Program-made: the position numbers and the translations under genes
Notes under the pieces: generated by a model
The model's database searches: none
What the model saw: the letters and a program-made list of their open reading frames with translations, nothing else
What the model was told of the DNA's origin: nothing
Shown here: positions 45,982-56,100 of the stretch, piece after piece
Layout of the letters: each line of letters begins with the position of its first letter
Numbering within the stretch: position 1 is the first letter of the stretch
NCBI RefSeq assembly: GCF_020921035.1
Contig: NC_063160.1
Location: 16,953,095 to 17,017,094 of the forward strand
Origin: Rhodamnia argentea
Lineage: Eukaryota > Streptophyta > Magnoliopsida > Myrtales > Myrtaceae
DNA length: 64,000 nucleotides
Reading direction: 5' to 3'

Positions 45982-46531
45982 ATGACGAAGGAGGGTGCTA
46001 ATGCTGGACGAGTTACCTCCTCGAAAAGTCGACCGGGCCTGTTCGAGAAGGCAAGTGAAGCATCTACTCTTTGTGCCGTTGAAATGGCCCCTATCCTTCT
46101 CTCTCTTAGAGGCAAGCCTTTCTATTTTGGTCACCCTTCTGCGGATGCAGTTCGAGATAGGTCTGAGGGCCCAAAGATGGCTTGTATTGATGCTAATCAA
46201 CAGGATGAAACGGATGGAGACAAAAACCTAGAGGAACTGAACAAACAATATGCCGATCTGCTCGAGCAACTGAAAGCTGGAATGCAAGGAACTGAAGAGC
46301 TGGATGATATCAAGCCCCCGCAATTCGAAAACTTTAGCTTTGACCGAGCTTATGGCACTCGATGAATGGCTGCAAGATCTCGAGAAAGCAGTGGACAAGA
46401 GAAGGATGAAGCTCTTGGCCTTAGAGGCTTCAACTTCAACTTCATGCCCAAGAGCTATTGATGCCTCTATGAGGAATCACAACGATGATAAACGTGGTGA
46501 TCCTCCTAAAGCAGAAGTTGGAAATGAGTAA
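45982..46531 (+). pseudogene. Type I MADS-box copy 4, pseudogene
   Basis: The MADS domain is altered at key places (GRVTSSKSRPGLFEKASEAS where copy 3 has [20 protein letters not shown]). An extra base near 46341-46350 shifts the frame at ENFSF, so the first frame ends at 46365. The tail DEWLQDLEKAVDKRRMKLLA continues in the next frame to TAA at 46531. TATAAA lies at 45905-45910. The ancestral start position reads ATA here. Confidence 0.85.
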
Positions 46532-46969
46532 TCAACTCCAGCGGACTTACGGAGAGACTATTGACTCCTCTTAAATTGTATTTGGCATGATTCAGTCAAT
46601 CTCTCCGCTTCAACAAGAGAGGCCTCTTGATGATAAAGCAATAAAAATGCTCAATAAAGCAGCAGCTATCTTTTTTCTTTTTCCCTAGATTGCTTTGGTT
46701 GAAATTGCTCGTTTTAATAATAGTCTTGTGATAGATGTTTTTGAACCGAATAAGAACCTGCACTAAAGGAACAAACATGAGTAATTCCTGAAGAGGGAGA
46801 AACAGAAAGGCAGAGAAAACATAAAATCTCGCCTTCTGAATCAATTTTTGAGCTCGCGATGACCAGTGGTCCAATGAGCATCCGAATCAACACAACGAGT
46901 GAAACCGGCACGTTCTTGCTCTTATGATACACTATATATTACATTCAAATTACCCAGTTTATTCACCTG

Positions 46970-49900
46970 TCATGTGAATACTAGGGTACCTGATTTATAC
47001 AGGTGATAGTCTTCGTCCTTCATGAAACGAGCGAGTTCCGAGTTGTGAGAAGCTCCCATCATTTGCTTCCCCAAAATGTCCTCATACTCCCTCCACCATT
47101 GCATGTAGCTGCTGCTGTCCAAGAAAATATCGGGAGAAACGGCGTAGTTCTTGAGCAAACCCATGACATACTCCTCAAACCTGACCAAGTTTTCTGTTTC
47201 GGCGTTGTTCGATCCTCCGCTGTTCAACAACCTGCATGAAATTCGCGCCTCCTCCACATGTGCCCAGAAGCACGAATCCTCGGTGACGCTGAACATGATC
47301 TTCTTCATTTTTGAATTGTTACTGACGCTCTTCCCCGACTGTTTCTGATGTTTGTCCAGCCAATCTTCCAATAGCTTGAAGTGCTCGGATCTCCCTTGAG
47401 ATATGTAATCTCTTTTGCCCAATTTATAGTACTCAGCTATAAGGAGCGGTTCAACCATCCTCCGGTAATTTGTCCCGCCAAAGAGCCAGCGGGTCCGCAG
47501 CGGTGCTCCCTCTCTCTGAGGCCTCTCCTCCGCCTCTTCCACCACGCGTTGCCAGTAAATCGTGAGCGGTCTTATGAATTTAACGGCTGTATGGTCACGC
47601 GGAACCATTTTGTGCTTGAAGCTGTCGTAGTAACCAGAATGCGGGCCTTCGTCTTCGCATTTCTTCTTGTACCATTCCAAATTAGCCAGTTTCACTTTCA
47701 TGGCGTTCAAATCCTCTGCAGGATCAAACACTTGATTCTTTCGTTCTAGGACACCAAGTTCAGACATCACTACCTTCCTCAACAGAGCATCCATGTCCAT
47801 GTTCTGAAGCTACCATGACATTGACAGTTCAGTAAATGAACTTCCAGAAGGTGAAACGAAAGCAATCATAACAAGGGTCTGTTCAAGTGGCGCAAATTTT
47901 TCCTAGTTAAGTATGTGAAGCTAAATGTGGGGATACAGTTCATTTTGGTTTAAATGGCGAAGCACAATTCCTTCTTGGTCTTGACTAAAACAAGTGTGAA
48001 ATCCTCCATGCAAGTATCCAAAACATGCACATGAAAGAAGGTACAATAAATAGATACCTGAATTTGCATAAGGCCAATTGCTGCAACTTGTGCAGTTATC
48101 CCAGCTTTAAATGAATCAGTATTATGCACACTAAATGCATAATGGTTCTTGCAAATCAATTGTCGTTCAAGACATTTAATGATGCTATTATAGTTGAGAA
48201 TTTGGGCACTTTCCGAGCTCTTGGGGGCAAGCAACTCAATTATGGATTCGGGGGCTTCAAAACATGCACCACCCGATTCAGAACACACGAGAAATGTTCC
48301 AAATGGCTTGTATATACTCTGCTCCATGGTCGACGACTGAAAGAGTTTGGGGAAAATGTCATCCTTGTGAGCCACATGCAAAAAGCAAGTATTCCAGGTT
48401 GAATATTGCGATATGGCTTGTTGGAAGCCGCTGTTCCCAATTAAGGGCGAACCGAATGTGATGCAAAGTGGACGCTTTGCCGTTGCTAAATCGAGCGTGC
48501 ATAGGAGCCATAATGTGAAAAGAGAAGCAATGGATCCACCCAAACAATCTCCAGTTATAATGTGTGGAATAGACTTGCTGGAAGTTGCTACCTGCATCAA
48601 GGTAGGATGAGCATCGACAAAGACAAGTCTGTGGGGGCCAATCAGATTTTCTTACTTGAACATGCGTCCTGAAGCCTGTTTTGCAAACATAATCACACTC
48701 TTTCCCTTTTGATATTGTCGCCAAAAACAAGCGATTGTATAATAAAAATAAACAGAATCAGGTACCGAAATTATAACTAACACTCGAGTTACTTAGACAC
48801 TTTCACTGTTTCCCAACTACCAATTGCACTTAATAACCCACACAGAATTTAGACCTCACAATTCCTCACAATACAATATATCAATCTCATAAAGGAATCC
48901 ACAAATTTACCACATGATTTATTGGTTTCAAAGCACTTGTAATTTTTTCATGGTATAATTCACAAGCACACTGCACAATTGATTGTTTCAGCCAAAATCT
49001 CGAGCAAAAAACCAAAACCACCTCTCATACATATATGATATTTGGATCCAAAATAGGAAACCCCTTTTAGCATACTCGAATTTGGAGATCTATTCAAACA
49101 GAATCTAACTCCATATGTTCACGGTCGACCAAAAGTCCACTCAAGACTTTTCCTAATTGACATCAAAAGTCCAATTTGAAATTTCCTCTTTGATCAGGTC
49201 GCTCAAATTAGAAGTATTCTCAACAGATATTGTGGTCAGGTCAGACAAAATGTCGAATCAACTTTTGCACGTCAGACTCAAGTTCACCGCCGCAGTCATT
49301 CAAAGGAAGTACATTGACAATTGACATCTTCACGGGGACTCGCTTCCTTATTCTCTAGAGATGTGCTTATCCTAGTGGTATGCTTAAGATTAACTGGAAG
49401 CAATCCTCTTTCTCTTTTCGACTACGCGTAGGATTAAGGTCAACTCAACTGAAAAAATTGGAAAAGGCAATGGGCCGTCAATGCCAGAGGAACTGTTCAG
49501 ACATTTAACCGACTGCTCATCATCAGCCATTTTGCCAAAAGAAAGATGACAATTCACACTCGGAAAGAGGCAAAAGGGGGGTTGATCCACTTTTCAATCA
49601 AATAAAGCTAATGTCATGCGAAGAAACAGCTCGAAATGATCATCAACGAAGCAATTATCAGAGCGTATGTATGTATAGCAGGAACCCACTTCAATAAGAA
49701 CTGATTCCCAGATCTGAGACCAACTTGTTATGATCTCAAGCAGTGACTAAACAAAGCTCATTGACCATCAAAAATTAGTAAGTAGAGCTCACAAATTACA
49801 GGCAAAGAGACGAAAGATAAAAGGATATTACCTGAGCTTTCAGGGGAGAAAGCTGATCTTTGAGAGAGTTGAAGAGAGAAATCGCAGCTTTGTTTATGGA

Positions 49901-50575
49901 AAAAGACGGGTTCTTCTTGGAGCAGAGGAACTTAAACTCAGAGGCCTCCGAGGAAGAAGAAGGGACCAAACCGCTCTGTTCTTGGAGATAACTGGGAGCA
50001 ACCGGTGGGGTCACAAAAGCAATGATTTTGTATTCCGGGTGTTCGAATTCTCGAATTTTCACCGTGTCCGAAGATGGTGGGCTTCGGTGATTGCCGCCAA
50101 TCTGGGACTGGAGTTCAGAGATTGCAGCCCACGAATTGGAAAGAATGTCGGAGGACACGGCGAAGTTCGCCAAATCGAGTCCGTTGCTGAATCTGCACAA
50201 AAGAGAGAGGACAAAAAAAAAAAAAAAGGCACAAAATCAAGAACAAGAGACCAACAAAGGAACCAGAAACAAGAACACGTCCTTTCGGAAGCGAAACGGG
50301 TCGACGGATTTCGAAGTTGGGTCTCGTTCGATTTCGGAACAAACCATGAAGTTGAGAAAGCTAAAAGGAGCAATTTTTTTTTTTTTTTGCCCTTTTGGCT
50401 TTAATACGTACAGCGTTTTAGCAGCTTCTTCATAGTCCATTGTCGGTGGAGCTTCGTTGTCGGGCTGATGTTGTTGCGGAACCGGCGAGTCGAAAATGGT
50501 TGATTTGCGCTTCTTCGGATTTGGAGAATTGAAACAGTCGGGAGCAAGCGGCCGTTTGCTCCATAAATTACCCAT
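46970..50575 (-). CDS. SAG101: SAG101-C: EDS1-family lipase-like immune regulator, with possible N-terminal extension
   Basis: Four exons: 50575-50412, 50192-49832, 48591-48058 and 47803-46970, all GT-AG (first donor GTACGT). From the ATG at 50575 the product is 630 residues; from the in-frame ATG at 50440 (MDYEEAAKTL) it is 585, like SAG101-B. The extra 45 residues carry a basic cluster NPKKRKS that resembles a nuclear localisation signal. The lipase-like half has HIITGDCLGGSIASLFTLWL and RPLCITFGSPLIGNSGF, with no GxSxG. The EP half has LEWYKKKCEDEGPHSGYYDS, NYRRMVEPLLIAEYY, EDSCFWAHVEEARISCRLL and SPDIFLDSSSYMQWWREY. It should act with EDS1 in TIR-NLR immunity. It converges with MADS copy 4. 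Which start is used is open. Confidence 0.9.
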
Positions 50576-50819
50576 TGACAATAGCTGGTTGTTTTTTTTT
50601 TTTAATAAATTCTTTTCTTTTCAAAAGTCAAGTTATATTCATGGTGAACTTCTCAGAATGAGCATCGCGTGCACGTCTGAAGTCGGCGGGGAATCGAGTT
50701 CTTTCTTGAATGCCAAAAGCTATTCTTTGCTTCTTCTTCGTGGCTCCCCAGCCCGCCAATGGGGAAAAAGAAAACTATGGACGGGGTATGAACTACAGTA
50801 CGTTTACGCGGGAAATTAA

Positions 50820-51480
50820 CCTTTTTTTTCTTTAAACAAGGTGAACCAGAAGCTAAGAAGCACGGACACGTATCGGTCAACGCGTGTCCGACTTCCGACG
50901 CGCGGTCAACGAGCCGGACACGCCGTTGACGCGCGAGTCGGAGGAGATCTGGTGGAGGTCGGAGGAGAAGAGGAACCGGAGGAGCACTTGGTAGCGGAGG
51001 AGTTCGTCGGCGAGGGAGGCGAGAGAGAGAGAGAGAGAGAGAGCAGCAGCGAGTGAGGTCAAAGAGGAGGCGGAGTAGGCGTTGGGGACGTCGAGGACGG
51101 TGATGGCGGAGCACCGGGCTAGATCCGCGAGGCGATGGGTGGTGGAAAGGAGGGCGCGGGCGGGCGGTGAAGGCGGGAAGTTCCGCGAAGGTGGAGAGGA
51201 GACGTCTCGTGTTCAGTGGTCTCCCTCTTCGTGCCCGAAGAACTCACCATGGGAGGGGCCCTTTCGGGCTCAATGGCCGGGAGAAGAGAAAGAACAAAGT
51301 CAAAAAGTGAACGACAGCGAAAGTCGATGAGACAAGGGTGAGTAGTCAATGCGATGTTGCGACGGAGGTGAAGGGATGAAGCGGTGGAGTCCAGCGATGA
51401 GAGAGAATGAGATTGTCAGACATTTGAGAGTCTCTCGAGCGAGGATTTGCTCTTCTTGTTTTTATGATTTTTTTTTCTCT
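50820..51480 (-). other. GC-rich stretch with unrecognised open frame
   Basis: Read on the minus strand from about 51230 to 50900, one frame stays open through ALLSTTHRLADLARCSAITV, then LDVPNAYSAS, a Ser/Leu run encoded by a (GA)n repeat at 51022-51043, LADELLRYQVLLRFLFSSDL and HQISSD. The helical look and high GC suggest a captured or truncated 5' coding exon, but I cannot name the family. Flanking DNA on both sides has GCTAAG-AGCAC and CGGACACG words in inverted arrangement (about 50849 and 51810), so it may be transposon cargo. Confidence 0.3.
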
Positions 51481-51899
51481 CTTTTCAAGTTTCGTGAATA
51501 ATTAGAATGAAATTAGAATAAAATGTAGTTAAATTTGTTAATTTAAAATAATGGATCGTATTAACAAATACTGAATTAAATAATTTTTAGTGTAAATTAA
51601 TCTTAGGCTCTCTTTTATTCTTTATTTATTTGTAGATTTAAATTAAATTAAATTAATTGAACTAATTATAGAAATGATAATTTATCATATACATACAAAA
51701 ATATATGTTTAATATACAATACGTGCCGAAATTTCTTATTTTTTTAAGATGACGTGTCGGCGTATCATGTCGTGTCGTATCGCATATCGGTATCAGTGCT
51801 ACTTAGCCCAGGAGTAAAGATCCATCCTTTAAGTACCTTTAAAGCTCTTTTGCTTTGGGAGAAGAAGTTTTTCTAGGACGCTGCTATGAAAGTTTAATG

Positions 51900-52050
51900 T
51901 ACCTTTCTTTCTCTTGCTGCCTTCTTGTCGTTTGAGTCTGAGGAAGGTGCTTTTTTTTTTTTTTTTATCTTCCTGGGGAAGGTGCTTTGTGCCTTCTTGT
52001 CGTTTGAGTCTGAGGAAGGTGCTTTTTTTTTTTTTTTTCCTGGGGAAGGT
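51900..52050 (+). repeat. Short tandem duplication (about 90 bp unit)
   Basis: GCCTTCTTGTCGTTTGAGTC, TGAGGAAGGTGC, a T-tract of about 17 and CCTGGGGAAGGTGCTTTG occur twice in a row. Block 1 has a single related unit at about 37590-37640, so the duplication is recent and local to block 2. Confidence 0.8.
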
Positions 52051-52650
52051 GCTTTGAAAGTAGTTGCTGGCAAGTAACGTCTTCCTGGGGTCAAGTCTGT
52101 ATTGGGAGTTTTTATTATTATTATTTTTATTATTGGTTAATTCTATTTGCTAGGATTTCTAGATTGGGGAATTTGGGTAGGGCTGAACTTGAGTGAAACT
52201 GCTTCGCAACTCGAGTCGAGCCCGACCCTTTTGGACTCGGGTGCTGCTCGACATTCCAATTTGAGCTCGACCGAGTTTGTGGCTTCAGCCTCTACCCGGA
52301 TACGCGAAGTGTTTTTCTGAGCTTGAGCCGGTCGCTTATTGATGAGAGTAAGTTAAACTTCAAGTCAAAGCTCAAACTCGAGAAACGACAATGCAACAAA
52401 AATTAATATGCCAAAACAAATGTAAGAATTATTCCATCCGACATTTGAACGACTCAAAACTCCAAAAGAATGTATCGTCCGAAACGACAAGGCGTTTTTC
52501 TAGCTGGTCGCGCACCACCTTCTGGACCTAAGATGGAATGGAAACGTCACGGTGAGTTGCGTCACGTTGTTTAAGTCAGAATGTGACCGCGTCTTCCTTT
52601 TATGAAGCGTTTAAAAAGTCGTTGGGGTGCATTTTGTCCATCTGCGGATC

Positions 52651-53159
52651 TGTCTATTGTGGGGGCAAAGAAGATTTGATGAGAACTGCCCGCGCGCCAA
52701 CCCCCAACCGCCCAACCCCCAGGCTTTATTCTCAAGTAGGCATTGACACAAGACTTGGAGAAAACTGTCCCACAAATGTGAAAAGCATCTCTTCCATCGC
52801 CAAAGTGTCCCACAGCATCAACAGAAGAGAAACTAATCTGTGATAAAAATCGAATACAAGAACAAAGCAGATCACAATCCTGCGAGATCAAGTCAAAAAG
52901 TAAGAGCCTCTATGTCGCCAGGTGAAAATGTCGTCAAAACTGTCTTGGATAGGCCAATCGATACGATGGAAGCAAGTGCAGCGACGCATTCACGTGTGGA
53001 AGTCCCCATGACCGGACTTTGCCATTTGGCTCCATATTACCAGCCACGCAATATCGGCCTCGAAGCAAAGAACCAAAAAGAATTGAAGCGCATCCCTAAG
53101 AATTTGCCGCCATATGAAAATGGCACCTGATCTCGAGGCTCCGGTCCAACTTCAAGGGA
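52651..53159. other. Intergenic between block 2 and PIG-N
   Basis: No gene recognised. The last part is expected to be the 3' untranslated region of PIG-N on the minus strand. Confidence 0.45.
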
Positions 53160-56100
53160 TCATCGTACTTTACGAGATGATGGACGATCTGATCTAGTTC
53201 TGATGTCCTTTGTGTATATGTCGGTGAGAGCGAAAAGTAAAAGCACAAACACAACTTGAGCGCTCACGATCCCAAAATGACTGATGCTGTTACCGATTTC
53301 CATCCAGCTTCCTGTATTGCGGACCTGATATTAAATAAAAGCGACAGCAAGTTAGGTTGGCAGAATAAGAACTACAATTAGAAACAAGTTCTGCGAGCAA
53401 CCTAGACAATGGAAGCCGATAAAGTTATAGGGAGGATAAGCACGGCAAGAATATGGTTACCAGAAAGAAAAAGTGGATGGTCATCACATCTGAAAATAAT
53501 ATAACAAGGAAATAACATCCTGATCGTGGAACTCGAATCAGTTTGGCTATTGCACTAAAGGTACATCTGCATTTACAAAAGACAGATTATCATGAGAGAA
53601 GCAAATAGGCGGTTACAACCTACATCACATCAAAAGCTACCAAGTTTCAACCTATTAATAGTCCTGTCATCATAAAGGTAAATGCCACACAATCGACCAA
53701 TAAGAAAAGATCATCTCACAAGAGAGAAGTAAAGAAGACCCTGGCTCAGTGACCTTCAAAAGGCATATGTTTGAATAACCATTTCCACCTACCAATGTGA
53801 TTTTATGATAGTACATAAACAGAGACTTCAATGTCCTTTACTCTTAAGCCTTTCCAGACAATCAATATATGTATGATTTTTGGAGACAGGGGAGCTTTGC
53901 TAGATCTGGGTCCACATATACAGATTGCCCATGAAAAATACCCATCATGGTTTTAGTTGTAACACATATAAGGATGTCCAAATCAGTTAACCTCCCCCAG
54001 GCGGGTATGAATAAGACAGAAGGCTCATCCCTTACAGATTGATTTAAAATTAACAGGGTCTTCTCATAAACATACTTCGCTAAAAGCTTTGAACAAATAG
54101 AGATGACCTACGTTCTCTATGGGCTACAAGCTAATAAAAGAAACAAAGAAGAAAACCTATCATAGAGAAAAAAAAAATTAACTACTTAACAATTTTCAAT
54201 GGACTGCCATGTCGATCTGCCAATATACTTGCTATCATGGGAGAAAGTAAGAACTTACATGACAAGCATGAATGGTATGAACAACTTGAAGATAAGCAGG
54301 GCTGCCATTAGAAAAGGCTGCAATGACGGCAACATGCATCAACTTAGTGGAAGCTTTGTTTTGAAATGGAAAGAAGCTGTCACTAATAGGGTTACTTACA
54401 CTGAAAACAGTTATAAATCGGTACACAGATGAAATTTCAAAGCTTGCAATGCTTGCAAAATTCCCCGTCCCAAAAAAGGCAACATTGAAGAGTACCATCT
54501 GACAAACAGAGACATTAAATAACACAGATGGCTCCCATATCTGAATAGTGAAAGGAATTTGAGGAGATATGAAATGACATAGGAAAAGCACCAATCCTGC
54601 AAGTTTTTTGCACTCGAAACATATTTAACGTCAACATCATTTATATGAGGACGGAGTGGAGAAAAGCTATTAGTATTGTGGATGGGCAGAATTTCGATGT
54701 TCCACACTGTCCTTTTTAGTCCATTTTTCACTATATATATTTACATATTTTTATTTTTATATATTTATTTTTTATATAATTATTTCTTTTTCCTCAACCG
54801 GTCTTGTATTTATTTTATTTATTTTTGGGTTCATCAACCGCCGACCCCAACTAGTTTGGGATAAAGGTGATGTTGATGTTGATGTTGATAATTTATATGA
54901 GGACCATATTGATAAGAAAAAAGGATAGTGAGCCCATATGGTGACTTTATGTTCACATTTTTCCCAAGCATGCCTCTTAAATCTATTTAATGCGTTCACT
55001 TAGCCAAAGAAATTCTCTGTTGAAAAAGTTTATCAACTAATTAATTAGGATACGACTGCCAATCACAAACAACACATGCATAAGCCGTCTTTTTCTCCAA
55101 ATCATATGCAACTGTCTTCTTCAAAAGATAAAGAGAGTTTAAGTGACAAATTATTCCAAGGGCAAGATGGAGAGAGGAGAATGAACTTACAAAAGTTAGA
55201 GGAATTCTCACATCAGAGAGCCGCAAGTATCTATCATCAGTTTCTAGAACCACATTTTCCACCGTGCTCACATTGGAGACAGTAATCTTCTCCGTTTTAC
55301 TTACGTAAAGCAGTGTGTTTTCAAAAAGTAACCATGCCATAAGTGCAAGAACAAGTGCTCCATAGAAGACAGCTTCATATCTATCATGTTCCACATAAAG
55401 GGAAAAGAGGAAAATACATGAATCATTTCTCTAATAGGATGAATGTCTTGAAAGTTAGAGAAACATAGGCAGATGAAAGGTGTATAAAAGAGGTTTACCC
55501 AATAGATAGAAGAAGGAAAGGGGGGGCAAAACCAAGAAATATAGAAGTCAACCGAGATAAGAGGGTATTTTCTGAAAACAAAGGAAGAATCATAGAAGAA
55601 CCTACAATAGAGAAAACACCGCATGATTAGAGATAAAGAGAGTTAAAACGCACAAAATAATAGCAGTAGAGCATAGATTAATTTGCTTTCAGCTAATAAG
55701 TTTGCTATGCAATGTCAGAACATATCCAATTTCAGGTGACACTAGTTGCAATACAATGTATTGGTCATGGACCCATTTTAAACACACGTTAATCCTCCTC
55801 AAAGACCTCCTCCATCTATAAAAGGATCCTCAAGCACCAGCCAATGCAATGAGTCGGTATGTCTAGTTCACTTCAGACGTTTGGCACATCTGTAGCACCA
55901 GTACCCAGGCGACCAGGTCATGATTGTTATACAAGTGACTCTCCCTCACATGGAGATTATAATCAGAGAAAAATGACATGTATGCATAAATAAGTAGGCC
56001 AGTAAAGATAATAAAAATGGAAAGTCTCTCTGAAAACTTAGCTGCACAACGGAGGCAAAAGCGCAAGTAAATAGCAAGAACGGGCTACATCATACCAGCA

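Larger units (their letters stand above)
45664..52650. repeat. Segmental duplication block 2 (MADS copy 4, SAG101-C, upstream DNA)
   Basis: Collinear partner of block 1 (32593-38190), with the same order and orientations. It ends around the shared word TCTATTGTGGG at about 52655. Internal differences include a longer first SAG101 intron region and a GC-rich insert between 50820 and 51790. Confidence 0.8.
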
